Assembly (NCBI RefSeq): GCF_900105055.1
Contig: NZ_FNTA01000004.1
Span: 5,053,501-5,117,500, forward strand
Direction of reading: 5' to 3'
Source: Amycolatopsis lurida
GTDB lineage: Bacteria; Actinomycetota; Actinomycetes; Mycobacteriales; Pseudonocardiaceae
Length of the DNA stretch: 64,000 bases
The notes beneath the pieces are model-generated. The model made no database searches, had not been told where the DNA came from, and saw only the letters and a list, made by a program, of their open reading frames with translations. Made by a program: the position numbers and the translations under genes. Below are positions 25,009 through 33,764 of this stretch, one piece after another. The stretch's first letter is position 1; every line of letters starts with the position of its first letter.

Positions 25009-25344
25009 CTAGTCCTCGTCCTCGTCCTTCTGGTTCCGCATCGCGATCGGGACCCCGGCGAGGTCCTCCTCGTTGCAGAGAAGTTTCACGTCGTAGTACG
25101 GCGAACCCTTGCGGTCGTCGTAGTCGAGATGGACGGCCAGCACATCGACCGGTTCCCCGAGCCACTCCTGAGCCTGGCGTAGCCATGTCGCGCACCGTTC
25201 GAGCGCCGTGGGCAGGTCGTCGTCGCGGAAGCCCACCGGGCGGTAGGGGACGTCCTGCACCTGATCACGGGGGTTCGAAGGCACCGGCAACGCCGGCGAG
25301 AGACCCGAGTCGTCCAGTTCGAGTTGGATCGTTTGCTCAGTCAC
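25009..25344 (-). CDS. Small acidic hypothetical protein
   Basis: This 111-residue protein starts VTEQTIQLELDDSGLSPALP and ends NQKDEDED. It has a central ALERCATWLRQAQEWLGEPV segment and a strand-like stretch VLAVHLDYDDRKGS. No family is recognised. The GTG at 25344 is the best start because upstream codons in the frame overlap the TetR gene on the same strand in another frame. It is cytosolic and probably monocistronic. Confidence 0.68.
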   Translation of the reverse strand: MTEQTIQLELDDSGLSPALPVPSNPRDQVQDVPYRPVGFRDDDLPTALERCATWLRQAQEWLGEPVDVLAVHLDYDDRKGSPYYDVKLLCNEEDLAGVPIAMRNQKDEDED

Positions 25345-25402
25345 CCTTCGAGCGTCCCCCAGAGAAGCCGTCTGAGCAAGGCGTACGGGGTATGAGTCGC
25401 CG

Positions 25403-26038
25403 CTAAACGGGCACTCGCCACACTCCTGAGACCACTTCACGGCAGTTTTGCAACGCCCTGACGTCCAGCCGGCCTTCGCAGGCGAGCGCCCGCAGCGCCA
25501 GCTCCGCGTAATGCGCGGCCAGCTGATCCAGGGTGAGCGGTCCCGACGGCGAATACCAGCGCGCGACCCCGCTGCACATCTCCACCAGTGCGAGCCGGGT
25601 GACCGACGGCTGGTCGGTGTGGAAGACGCCGGCCGCGACACCGTCCTCGATGGCGTCCGCCCACAGCCTTTCGTAGGCGTCGCGCAGCCCCACCACTTCG
25701 CTCCTGGCGCCGGGGGTGAGCGCGTGGACCTCGTTGTCCACCACGCGGGTGTCATCCGGCTGGATGGCGTGCGCGAGCACGTGCAGCGCCACCAGCGAGC
25801 CGAGCCGTGACACGGGATCGGTGAGCCCGGCGGTCGCCCGCTCGGCCGCGTCGAGCAGGCGCCGCAGGGACTCGTTCATGATGGCGACCAGCAGATCCTC
25901 TTTGGTGCCCATGTAGTGGTACAGGCTGGCGGACGACAGCTCCGCCTCCTGCGCCAGATCCCGGATGCCGGTGCCGTGGAACCCCTTGGCGGCGAACAGT
26001 TTCACCGCCGCCTGCCGGACGCGTTCGCGGGTGTTCAC
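25403..26038 (-). CDS. TetR-family regulator of an acyl-CoA operon
   Basis: This 211-residue regulator has the HTH GTGIRDLAQEAELSSASLYHY (about 21-41) and a C-terminal domain of the TetR_C_33/KstR2-like type (AELALRALACEGRLD). It is the third gene in an operon after enoyl-CoA hydratase and acyl-CoA ligase; its GTG overlaps the ligase stop by 4 bp. It probably responds to an acyl-CoA made by those enzymes and binds the CGAT-rich palindrome at 28336-28360 (inference). Confidence 0.9.
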   Translation of the reverse strand: MNTRERVRQAAVKLFAAKGFHGTGIRDLAQEAELSSASLYHYMGTKEDLLVAIMNESLRRLLDAAERATAGLTDPVSRLGSLVALHVLAHAIQPDDTRVVDNEVHALTPGARSEVVGLRDAYERLWADAIEDGVAAGVFHTDQPSVTRLALVEMCSGVARWYSPSGPLTLDQLAAHYAELALRALACEGRLDVRALQNCREVVSGVWRVPV

Positions 26039-27579
26039 AACCAGGTCTCCGTGGTCCTGTCCCAGGTACCGGCGCGGAGGTCGCCCGCCTTCTTCAGCTC
26101 GCCCTTCGCGACCCGTTCCGACGGTGTCATCGGCAGTTCCGCCGCGATGGCCCAGAACCGGGGAACCTTGAAGTAGGCCAGTTTCGCCGAACAGAACTCC
26201 GCCAGTTCGGCCGGTTCACACCGGTGCCCCTCGTTCTCGTCGAGGACGATGTACGCCTTGACCTCCTCGCCACGGATGTCGTCCGGCACCGCGATGACGG
26301 CGGCGAGTTCGACCGCCGGATGCAGCTGCAACGCTCGTTCGACCTCGTCCGCGGAGATGTTCTCGCCGCTGCGGCGGATCATGTCCTTGGTGCGGCCCAC
26401 GTAGTACACGCGGCCTTCGGCGTCCATTGTGGCCAGGTCGCCGGTGTGGAACCAGCCGCCGTCGAACGCGCGCCTGGTCGCTTCGGGATCGTCGTGGTAG
26501 CCGTGCATCAGGCCGACCCCGCGGATCAGCAGCTCGCCGGTTTCGCCGCGCGGCAGCGGTTTCCCGTCCTCGCCGGCGATCACCACCTCACGGGCGGGCG
26601 TCGGCCTGCCGAGGCAGCCGGTCCCGACGGTCTCGTCGTGATCCGCCGGGTACATCCGGATGTCGCCGCCGGTCTCGGTCATGCCGAAGGCCTCGTACCA
26701 CGGCACGCCCCAGCGTGCTTCGAGCGCGGCGTGCAGGTCGCGCGGGATGGCCGAAGCGCAGATCGCGCGGACCTGGTGCGCCTTGTCCAGCTCGCTTTCC
26801 GGCTGCCGCAGCAGGAGGGTGGGCATCAGGCCGAGGCAGTAGAACCAGGTGACGCCGTGTTCGCGGATCTTGTCCCAGAACGTCGACGGGTGGAACCGGT
26901 CGAGTACCACCAAGGTCGCGCCGCCCGCGAGCCCCAGCGCGACGTTCCACTGTGGATCGATGTAGTGGAACGGCTGCGCGGTCAGGATGACGTCGTCCGT
27001 GCCGACCGACGGGTAGTCCGAGGCCAGGCCGATCGCGAGGGTCGTCCAGTACCGGTTCGGCAGTACGCAGCCCTTGGGCGCGCCCGTCGTTCCCGAGGTG
27101 TACTGGATGTTGACCGGGCGTTCGGCTTCGGTCGCGAAGACCGGGGTGGCGCCGGACGCGGTGAGTTCGCCGGGCGTGAGCACGTGTTCCAGCGAGGTCT
27201 CCGGCGCGATCTTGTTCAGCAGCTCCAAGAATTCCTCGGCGGCCACGGCGAACCTGGCGCCGGAGTGCCGGAGCACGTGGGCGCCGTCGAACTCGCGGTA
27301 CCCGGTGTTGACCGGGACGAGCACCCCGCCGATCTTGGCCAGTGCCAGCCACAGCAACGGGAACTCGGGCTGGTTGCGCAGCATCACCGCGACCCGGTCG
27401 CCCGGTTCCACGCCGAGCTCCAGCAACGCGCGGGCGAACTCGGTGCTGCGCGCGTCGACGTCGGCGAACGTGAAGCTCTCCCCGGTGGAGTCGAAGATCC
27501 ACGCCGTCTTGTCCGGCCAGAGCGCGGCGGCCCTGGTGGTCAGGCCGAGGAGGGTGTCGATCCCGGCGAGCGACGTCAT
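26035..27579 (-). CDS. AMP-dependent acyl-CoA synthetase/ligase
   Basis: This 514-residue ANL enzyme has the P-loop QYTSGTTGAPKG (about residue 158), the motif AFGMTETGGDIRMYP, and GWFHTGDLATMDAEGRVYYV with RTKDMIRRSGENIS. The C-terminal lysine is in PSERVAKGELKK. The operon with an enoyl-CoA hydratase and TetR regulator points to catabolism of a specific carboxylic acid, possibly a carnitine-like, cyclic or branched acid; the substrate is not readable. ATG start, 4-bp overlap with the hydratase stop. Confidence 0.92.
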   Translation of the reverse strand: MTSLAGIDTLLGLTTRAAALWPDKTAWIFDSTGESFTFADVDARSTEFARALLELGVEPGDRVAVMLRNQPEFPLLWLALAKIGGVLVPVNTGYREFDGAHVLRHSGARFAVAAEEFLELLNKIAPETSLEHVLTPGELTASGATPVFATEAERPVNIQYTSGTTGAPKGCVLPNRYWTTLAIGLASDYPSVGTDDVILTAQPFHYIDPQWNVALGLAGGATLVVLDRFHPSTFWDKIREHGVTWFYCLGLMPTLLLRQPESELDKAHQVRAICASAIPRDLHAALEARWGVPWYEAFGMTETGGDIRMYPADHDETVGTGCLGRPTPAREVVIAGEDGKPLPRGETGELLIRGVGLMHGYHDDPEATRRAFDGGWFHTGDLATMDAEGRVYYVGRTKDMIRRSGENISADEVERALQLHPAVELAAVIAVPDDIRGEEVKAYIVLDENEGHRCEPAELAEFCSAKLAYFKVPRFWAIAAELPMTPSERVAKGELKKAGDLRAGTWDRTTETWL

Positions 27580-28319
27580 GTCCGGCTCCGGAACGCCTCG
27601 GCCGAGGCGGCGACCTCGGCGGAGTGCTCGGTGATCAGCGCGTGGCTGACTTCGAGTTCGAGGGCGGCGTCGAGGGAGCTGTCGATGCCGGAATCGAGGG
27701 CGCGTTTGGCCATCGTGGCCGCGGCCGCCGGATGCGCGGCGATCTTGGCCGCCCAGGCGAGGGCGGTGTCCATCAGGTCGTCGACGGGTAGGGCGGCGTT
27801 GACCAGGCCGAGCCCGGCCGCCTCCGTGCCGCTCACGCGTTCTCCCAGCAGCAGGAGCTCCTTGGCCTTCAGCGGGCCGACCAGCAGCGGCAGCAACCGC
27901 GACGCCGCGCCCGTGACGCTCAGGCCCAAGGAGACCTCGGGGAAGGCGAACACGGCGTCCTCGGCGGCGAGGATCAGGTCGCAGCCCATCGCGAACTCGG
28001 CGCCCGCTCCGATCGCGTAGCCGTGGACCGCGGCGATGACGGGCTGGCGCAGCCCGCGAAGGCGGCGGGTCACGTCCTGTAGCCGGTCGAGCCGCGGGCG
28101 TGAATCCCCCTCGGGGGTGGGTTCCTTGAGGTCATGACCGGCGCAGAACGCCCGTCCCCGCCCGGCGAGCACGACGGCGCGCGCGTCCGACTTGGCGGCC
28201 GCGTCGAGCGCCTCCAACAGGTCGTCGACCAGTTCGGCGACCACCGCGTTGAGCCGCTCCGGGCGGTTCAGCCAGATGACCGCGATGCCGTCGTCGAGTG
28301 CGTAGTCCACGGTGCTCAT
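27576..28319 (-). CDS. Enoyl-CoA hydratase/isomerase family protein
   Basis: This 247-residue crotonase-fold enzyme hydrates or isomerises an unsaturated acyl-CoA. The first oxyanion-hole region is GRAFCAGHDLKEP and the second YAIGAGAEFAMGCDLILA (about 100-117), followed by FPEVSLGLSVTG. One of the two usual catalytic glutamates is visible in FPEVSLG. It is the first gene of the operon; its ATG is leaderless, with TAGGCT (28332-28327) ending 7 nt upstream. Confidence 0.92.
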   Translation of the reverse strand: MSTVDYALDDGIAVIWLNRPERLNAVVAELVDDLLEALDAAAKSDARAVVLAGRGRAFCAGHDLKEPTPEGDSRPRLDRLQDVTRRLRGLRQPVIAAVHGYAIGAGAEFAMGCDLILAAEDAVFAFPEVSLGLSVTGAASRLLPLLVGPLKAKELLLLGERVSGTEAAGLGLVNAALPVDDLMDTALAWAAKIAAHPAAAATMAKRALDSGIDSSLDAALELEVSHALITEHSAEVAASAEAFRSRT

Positions 28320-28326
28320 GACGCCG

Positions 28327-28360
28327 AGCCTAGACGACCGATCGATCGATCGATAGGGTC
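28327..28360. promoter_or_regulatory. Back-to-back leaderless promoters around a CGAT palindrome
   Basis: Minus strand: -10 TAGGCT (28332-28327), 7 nt before the hydratase ATG. Plus strand: -10 TAGGGT (28354-28359), 7 nt before the amidohydrolase ATG. Between them CGATCGATCGATCG (28339-28352) is a perfect palindrome flanked by GACC and GGTC, a likely operator for the TetR encoded in the hydratase operon. Confidence 0.6.
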
Positions 28361-28366
28361 GGATCC

Positions 28367-29995
28367 ATGCGGGTCGACACGGTCTACGAGAACGCCCGGT
28401 TCCTCACCGGAACGGAGGACTCCGTAGCGCTTGCGGTGCTGAACGGACGAATCGTCGCTTTAGGCGACGACGCGGCCGCACTTTCCGCGAAGCGACGCGT
28501 GGATCTCGGTGGGTCGGTGGTGGTGCCCGGATTCCACGACGCGCACAACCACATGGCCTGGTTCGGCATGGCGCTCGACGACGTGGCCCTCTCGGATTGC
28601 CGCAGCGTCGACGAGGTGTACGACGCCGTCGCGCGGCGCGCGGCCGAAACGCCGCCGGGTGGCTGGATCATCGGCAGCGGCTATGACCAGAACAAGCTCG
28701 TGGGCGGCCATCCGACGAGGCAGGGGCTGGATCGCGCCGCCCCGGGGCACCTCGTGCGGCTCAAGCACACGTCCGGGCATATGACCGTGGTCAACTCCGC
28801 GGTACTGGAGCGCCTGGACCTGGAGAACGTGCCGTTGGGCGGCGACGTCGTCCGCGACGAGGACGGTTCGCCGACCGGACTCCTGCGGGAACAGGCCCAG
28901 CTCATGCTGCGGCCGCTGACCTACCCGACGCCGGTGGAGCGGGTCGTCCGCGGGCTGGACAGGGCGAGTGAGCGATACCTGGCCGAAGGCATCACGAGTG
29001 TCCAGGAGGCCGGGATCGGCGGGGGCCTCGTGGGGGAGACCCCCGCCGAGCTCGCCGCGTACCAGCTGGCACGCGAGCGCGGGGTGTTGCGCGTGCGGAG
29101 CACGGTGATGGTCGCGGCGAGCGTGCTCCACGACCTCGACGCGGGGGCACGCTCCGAGGCACGCTTTCCCGCCGAGGAGCCATCAGCGCTGTACGGTCTC
29201 GACCTGGGGATGCGCACCGGGTTCGGTGACGAATGGCTGCGGATCGGCGCGATGAAGCTGTTCGCCGACGGATCGCTGATCGGCCGGACCTGCGCGATGC
29301 ACGAGCCGTTCGCGGGTGAGCCGGACAACGTCGGCTACTTCCAGGTGCCCGAGGACGAGATCGCGCGGACGATCGCCGCCGCGCACAAGGCGGGCTGGCA
29401 GATCGCGACGCACGCCATCGGCGATCGGGCGATCACCGTCGTCCTCGACGCCTACGAGGCCGCGCTCAAGGCCGACCCGCGGCCCGATCACCGGCACCGC
29501 ATCGAGCACTGCGCGGTGCTGCGGCCAGGGGAGCTGAAGCGGCTGGCGTCACTGGGGCTGATCGCGTCGCCGCAGGGCCGGTTCGTCAACGAGATCGGCG
29601 ACGGCATGCGGGCCGCGCTGGGCCCCGAGCGCGAGCCGTGGTGCTACCGCCTCAAAAGCCTGCTCGACGCCGGATGCGTGCTCCCGGCCAGCTCGGACCG
29701 CCCGGTCGTCGAGGGCGCGCCACTGCTCGCGCTGGCCGACATGGTGCGGCGGAAGACCGCGTCCGGTGTCGTGCTGGGTCCCGATGAGCGGCTCACGCCC
29801 GCCGAGGCGCTGCGCGCATACACGTACGGATCGGCGTACGCCGCTTTCGCCGAGAAGGACCTGGGCACGCTGGAGATCGGCAAGCTCGCCGACTTCGCCG
29901 TCCTCTCGGCCGACCCGACCGACGAGTCCACTTGGGATTCGATCCACGTCGTCGCCACCGCCGTCGGCGGCGACATCGTCTACGAACGGAGCTGA
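28367..29995 (+). CDS. Metal-dependent amidohydrolase, YtcJ-like
   Basis: This 542-residue protein belongs to amidohydrolase family 3. The metal ligands start with HDAHNHM (about residue 57); further ones lie in HAIGDRAITVVLDAYE, HRIEHCAVL and SSDRPVVEGAP. Enzymes of this group hydrolyse N-acyl amino acids, ureas or related amides; the actual substrate is unknown. It is divergent from the enoyl-CoA hydratase operon and shares its promoter region, so it may act in the same pathway, for example releasing the acid that the ligase activates. Confidence 0.88.
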   Translation: MRVDTVYENARFLTGTEDSVALAVLNGRIVALGDDAAALSAKRRVDLGGSVVVPGFHDAHNHMAWFGMALDDVALSDCRSVDEVYDAVARRAAETPPGGWIIGSGYDQNKLVGGHPTRQGLDRAAPGHLVRLKHTSGHMTVVNSAVLERLDLENVPLGGDVVRDEDGSPTGLLREQAQLMLRPLTYPTPVERVVRGLDRASERYLAEGITSVQEAGIGGGLVGETPAELAAYQLARERGVLRVRSTVMVAASVLHDLDAGARSEARFPAEEPSALYGLDLGMRTGFGDEWLRIGAMKLFADGSLIGRTCAMHEPFAGEPDNVGYFQVPEDEIARTIAAAHKAGWQIATHAIGDRAITVVLDAYEAALKADPRPDHRHRIEHCAVLRPGELKRLASLGLIASPQGRFVNEIGDGMRAALGPEREPWCYRLKSLLDAGCVLPASSDRPVVEGAPLLALADMVRRKTASGVVLGPDERLTPAEALRAYTYGSAYAAFAEKDLGTLEIGKLADFAVLSADPTDESTWDSIHVVATAVGGDIVYERS

Positions 29996-30000
29996 GACCC

Positions 30001-30450
30001 ATGCCGGTGCGGGACGCGGTCGCGGACGACATCGAGGAGATCTGCGCGCTCATCGAGGAGCACGCGGTCTACGAGGACAAACATGATCTGAAGCTCGACA
30101 GGCAGGAGATGGCCGGGTTCCTCTTCGGACCCGACCCGAAGGCCTGGGTGCTGCTGGCCACCCCTCCGGGTGAGCCGGGCAAGGTCGCGGGCTTCGCCTT
30201 CTGCAGCTGGAACTTCTCCACCTGGGAGGCCAGGCCGGGGATCTGGCTCGACGACCTCTTCGTGCGCCCGGAACACCGCCGCTTCGGCCTCGGGAGGGAA
30301 CTGCTCGACGAGCTGGCCGCGCGGTCGCCCGGCCGGGTCGAATGGGACATGCAGGAGGGCAACGAGAAGGGCGAGGCGTTCTACGCCCAGCTCGGCGCCG
30401 AACCCGTCCCTGGCTGGATCCGGTACCGCTGGCGACCGCACGCTGGGTGA
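30001..30450 (+). CDS. GNAT-family N-acetyltransferase
   Basis: This 149-residue protein has the GNAT fold: motif A reads LDDLFVRPEHRRFGLGRELL (about 81-100), with the pyrophosphate loop RRFGLG. The C-terminal strand is EAFYAQLGAEPVPGWIRYR, typical of spermidine/diamine-type acetyltransferases. The ATG lies 5 nt after the amidohydrolase stop, so the two are probably co-transcribed. Substrate not determined. Confidence 0.9.
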   Translation: MPVRDAVADDIEEICALIEEHAVYEDKHDLKLDRQEMAGFLFGPDPKAWVLLATPPGEPGKVAGFAFCSWNFSTWEARPGIWLDDLFVRPEHRRFGLGRELLDELAARSPGRVEWDMQEGNEKGEAFYAQLGAEPVPGWIRYRWRPHAG

Positions 30451-30472
30451 GTCGCACGGGAGCGGCAAGCCG

Positions 30473-30485
30473 TAAACTCGCACCC
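30473..30485 (+). promoter_or_regulatory. Leaderless promoter -10 of the MntR-like gene
   Basis: TAAACT (30473-30478) is followed by exactly 7 nt and then the ATG at 30486. There is no ribosome site, so the mRNA probably begins at the start codon. No clear -35 box is visible. Confidence 0.5.
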
Positions 30486-31169
30486 ATGGGTGAAGGGGCA
30501 AGCCGCAGGTCGTCGTCCGTGGAGGACTACGTCCGGGTGATCTACGGGCTGGTGGAACGCGGTGAGGCCGTCACCAACACGTCGCTGGCCGGACGGCTGG
30601 AGGTCAGCCCGTCGTCGGCGTCCGGCATGGTCACCAAACTGTCCCAGCTAGGGCTGGTCGCGCACGTCCCGTACCGGGGGATCGAGCTGACCACCGACGG
30701 CAGGCTGCTCGCCCGCTCGGTGCTCCGCCGCCACCGCCTGATCGAGACCTACCTGGTGTCCGAACTCGGCTACACCTGGGACGAGGTCCACTCCGAGGCC
30801 GACGCGCTCGAACACGCCGTGTCGGACAGGCTCGTCGAACGGATCGCCGCGAAGCTCGGCAACCCGGTGCGCGACCCGCACGGCGACCCCATCCCCGCGC
30901 CCGACGGCAGCGTCGAGGAGATGCCGATGCGCATCCTCGACGACCTCCCGCCCGGCGCGGTCGGCGAGATCGTCCGCGTCTGGGACACCGATCCCGAGCT
31001 CCTGCGCTACCTCACCGAGCACTCCATCGGCCTCGGCGAGCGCATCGAGGTCGTCGAGCGCCAGCCGTTCGGCGGCCCGATGGTGGTCAAGGTCGGCTCG
31101 CCGCCGGACGCGGCGACCCACGCGATCGGCAAGGAGATCGCGCAGGCGCTGTCGGTCGCGCTGCGCTGA
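30486..31169 (+). CDS. mntR: DtxR-family metalloregulator, manganese (MntR) type
   Basis: This 227-residue repressor has the winged helix (NTSLAGRLEVSPSSASGMVT, about 32-51), dimerisation/metal domain and a C-terminal SH3-like domain (PPGAVGEIVRVWDTD onward). Metal ligands suggest manganese: where iron-sensing IdeR has Met10 and Cys102, this protein has Asp in VEDYVRVIY (as in Bacillus MntR) and Asp in VHSEADALEH. The other ligands His, Glu, His, Glu, His are present. Expected targets are manganese uptake genes elsewhere; the leaderless promoter may carry autoregulation. Confidence 0.88.
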   Translation: MGEGASRRSSSVEDYVRVIYGLVERGEAVTNTSLAGRLEVSPSSASGMVTKLSQLGLVAHVPYRGIELTTDGRLLARSVLRRHRLIETYLVSELGYTWDEVHSEADALEHAVSDRLVERIAAKLGNPVRDPHGDPIPAPDGSVEEMPMRILDDLPPGAVGEIVRVWDTDPELLRYLTEHSIGLGERIEVVERQPFGGPMVVKVGSPPDAATHAIGKEIAQALSVALR

Positions 31170-31355
31170 GCCCCGGCAAGTCCACTGTGGACACCTATCG
31201 GCCGGGGCGCGCGGTGGGAATTTTCCCTACGTCTCTGCATAATTACGTCACCCGCCTGCCGCGCCGATAGGTGATCGAAGACCCTTCCGATCATGTGATC
31301 CCGCGCCTAGGCTGCGCTATTCCGGGTGGCTAGCGAGCGTGCGAAGGCGATGACG

Positions 31356-31730
31356 ATGACCGGTCAGCGGACACACACCATCGACCGGGGGGTGGCGGAA
31401 GGACGTGAGCTCAGGCGGCTGCTGGAGACGGGGCCGTTCGCGAACGCCCTCAGGGCGGCGATCAGGGCGAGGGGCCTCGGTCTCGATCGGATCCGGTACC
31501 GGCTCAGAGGGCGGGGGTGTTCGGTCAGCCTCGCGACATTGAGTCACTGGCAGTCCGGCCGCTGCCGTCCGGAACGGCCGGAATCCCTGCTGGTGCTCAA
31601 GAATCTCGAGGAGATCCTCGGGGTACCGCCGGAGTCCCTGTCACGGCTTCTGGGACCGCCGCGAGGGCGGGCGGCCCGGTGTACGGTGCCCGGCGAGGGC
31701 ATCGTGATGCAGCGAGGCCGGGAGACGTAG
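31356..31730 (+). CDS. Small helix-turn-helix protein
   Basis: This 124-residue basic protein contains an HTH-like core, SVSLATLSHWQSGRCRPERP (about 61-80), followed by LEEILGVPPESL, which is typical of XRE-type domains in actinomycete regulators. The ATG at 31356 is chosen for GAAGG 8 nt upstream; in-frame GTG and ATG codons at 31326 and 31350 are alternatives. It lies 9 bp before a zinc dehydrogenase gene and may share its transcript. Target unknown. Confidence 0.65.
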   Translation: MTGQRTHTIDRGVAEGRELRRLLETGPFANALRAAIRARGLGLDRIRYRLRGRGCSVSLATLSHWQSGRCRPERPESLLVLKNLEEILGVPPESLSRLLGPPRGRAARCTVPGEGIVMQRGRET

Positions 31731-31739
31731 GGAGTACGG

Positions 31740-32798
31740 GTGCGGGCGGTCGTCTTCGAGGAGTTCGGGGTGCTGCCCGAGGTACGCGAGGTGCCGGATC
31801 CGGTCGCACCACCGGGCGGGGTGGTGATCGCCGTCGAGGCGACCGGGGTGTGCCGCAGCGACTGGCACTCCTGGCAGGGGCACGACACGTCGGTGAAGCT
31901 GCCGCACGTCGCCGGGCACGAACTCGCCGGCCGGATCGCGTCCCTCGGCGAGGGCGTCCGAGGCTGGTCGGCCGGCGACCGGGTGACGGTGCCGTTCGTC
32001 TGCGCCTGCGGCACCTGCGCCCAGTGCGCGGCCGGTGACCAGCAGATCTGCGACCGCGAGTTTCAGCCGGGCGCGACCCATTGGGGCTCGTTCGCCGAGT
32101 ACGTCGCCATCGAAAACGCCGAGGTCAATCTCGTGGCCCTGCCCGACTCGCTCTCCGCTGCCGAAGCGGCGGCGCTGGGCTGCCGGTTCGGCACGGCTTT
32201 CCGGGCCGTGCTGCGCCAGGGCGGGGTCCGGCCGGGGCAGCAGGTCGCGGTCTACGGCTGCGGTGGTGTCGGCGTCTCGGCGATCCTGCTGGCCGTCGCG
32301 GCCGGTGCGTCGGTCGTCGCCGTCGACCCGTCCCCGCAGGCCAGGGCGCTCGCTGTGCGGATGGGGGCTTCTTCGGTCGTCGATCCGTCCGCGTTCGACG
32401 GCCACGAAGCCGTCGCTCTTCATGTCCGGGAGTTGACCGGCGGCGGTGCGCACGTCTCCCTCGACTGCCTCGGTTCGCCGACCACCTGCGCCGCCTCGAT
32501 CGGCAGCCTCCGGAAGCGGGGGAGGCACGTCCAAGCCGGGTTGATGCCGCCGGCGCAGGGCGTCGCGCCGATCCCGATGCACCGGGTGATCGGCGGGGAA
32601 CTGGAGATCGTCGGCATCCACGGGCTGCAAGCGCACGAGTACCCCGAGATGCTGCGGGTGGTGGAGACGGCCGGAATCGACCTCGAAGGCATGATCGGCA
32701 GGCGGGCCGGCCTCGACGACGTCCCCGCGGTACTCGCGGAGATGAACGACCCGGTGCCCGCGCGCGCCGGGGTGACGGTGGTCGAATTCGGACGGTGA
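31740..32798 (+). CDS. Zinc-dependent alcohol dehydrogenase family protein
   Basis: This 352-residue MDR enzyme shows catalytic zinc ligands in GVCRSDWHSW and AGHELAGRI, the structural-zinc cysteines CACGTCAQCAAGDQQIC (about 80-96) and the nucleotide loop VYGCGGVGVSAILL. The GTG start is 9 nt after the upstream HTH gene. Substrate is unclear; the closest feel is the tetrameric alcohol dehydrogenase group that takes primary or aryl alcohols. Confidence 0.9.
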   Translation: MRAVVFEEFGVLPEVREVPDPVAPPGGVVIAVEATGVCRSDWHSWQGHDTSVKLPHVAGHELAGRIASLGEGVRGWSAGDRVTVPFVCACGTCAQCAAGDQQICDREFQPGATHWGSFAEYVAIENAEVNLVALPDSLSAAEAAALGCRFGTAFRAVLRQGGVRPGQQVAVYGCGGVGVSAILLAVAAGASVVAVDPSPQARALAVRMGASSVVDPSAFDGHEAVALHVRELTGGGAHVSLDCLGSPTTCAASIGSLRKRGRHVQAGLMPPAQGVAPIPMHRVIGGELEIVGIHGLQAHEYPEMLRVVETAGIDLEGMIGRRAGLDDVPAVLAEMNDPVPARAGVTVVEFGR

Positions 32799-33009
32799 CC
32801 GGGTGAACGCGGTGCGGTCAACCGGCCGATCGGAGTAGTCCGAAAGGTGGCTTCCGCCGGCAGTTTGTGGCAGCTTCCTAGGCCGTGACAGTCATGGATG
32901 CTCCGTCCCGGCCGCGGTTCGGCCGGTCCATGCTGCGCTGGTTCGTCGCGGCGGGTGTCCTGGTACGGGGCCACCGGATCGTCGGCGCGCGCCCTGGCAA
33001 ACTCGACGT

Positions 33010-33639
33010 GTGGACGCGCTGATCCCTCGCCCGCGTAACGAAGTCGCGCCCGGTGCGGTGCATGTTCCCGACTGGCTCGACCTCGACGAACAACGCCGTC
33101 TGGTCGAAGCGTGCCGAGGTTGGCGTGGCTACCGGCGGACGCGGTTGCCCAACGGCGGTGTCATGTCGGTGCGGACGGTCTGCCTCGGCTGGCACTGGCA
33201 CCCGTACCGGTATTCGAAGGTGACCGCGGACGGCTCGCCGGTGCTCCCGTTCCCTTCGTGGCTGGGCGATCTGGGACGGCGGGCGGTTTCGTCCGCTTAT
33301 GGCCCGTCGTCGTACGAGCCGGACATCGCGCTGGTGAACTTCTACGACTCCGCGGCGAAGATGGGGCTGCACCAGGACAAGGACGAGGCCTCGCTGGAGC
33401 CGGTCGTGTCGCTGAGCCTGGGGGACGCGTGCGTCTTCCGGTTCGGGAACACGGTCGATCGCGGGCGGCCGTATACGGATGTGGATCTGCGGTCGGGGGA
33501 TCTGTTCGTGTTCGGCGGGGAGTCGCGGCTGGCCTTCCACGGGGTGCCTCGGATCTTGCCGGGGACCGCTGATCCGGCGCTGGGGCTGGTGGGGCGGCTG
33601 AACATCACTTTGCGGGTTTCGGGCCTTCCTGCGCCCTAG
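33010..33639 (+). CDS. alkB: AlkB-like iron/2-oxoglutarate dioxygenase
   Basis: This 209-residue enzyme is expected to remove methyl groups from damaged nucleic acid bases by oxidation. The iron ligands are the His and Asp of MGLHQDKDE (about residue 119) and the His of LAFHGVPR (about 177); the 2-oxoglutarate-binding arginines are in GRLNITLR. NFYDSAAKMG matches the usual NxYxxxxxMG region. The GTG is leaderless-like: CAAACT (32998-33003) ends 6 nt upstream. It stands alone; no ada gene is adjacent. Confidence 0.93.
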   Translation: MDALIPRPRNEVAPGAVHVPDWLDLDEQRRLVEACRGWRGYRRTRLPNGGVMSVRTVCLGWHWHPYRYSKVTADGSPVLPFPSWLGDLGRRAVSSAYGPSSYEPDIALVNFYDSAAKMGLHQDKDEASLEPVVSLSLGDACVFRFGNTVDRGRPYTDVDLRSGDLFVFGGESRLAFHGVPRILPGTADPALGLVGRLNITLRVSGLPAP

Positions 33640-33693
33640 GGGTCATTCCGGCGCGGTTGGTCTTTTGCTCATTGGCGGCAATGAATCTTTATT

Positions 33694-33726
33694 CATATTC
33701 GGAGTGTGGCCTAGTCTGAATATGCT
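33694..33726 (+). promoter_or_regulatory. AT-rich promoter/operator of the HNH gene
   Basis: Arms CATATTC (33694-33700) and GAATATG (33718-33724) are exact inverted repeats. TATGCT (33721-33726) could be a -10 with TTCGGA (33698-33703) 17 bp upstream as -35. The segment is clearly richer in A and T than its neighbours. Confidence 0.45.
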
Positions 33727-33764
33727 ATAGCACGGGTGTTCGATTCAGGGGTAACGTCGACGTC

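Noticed and set aside
32885..33022. A 45-codon frame (GTG at 32885) ending inside the AlkB-like gene start
   Set aside because: It encodes a short basic peptide without a ribosome site or known family; it cannot be separated from chance in GC-rich DNA.
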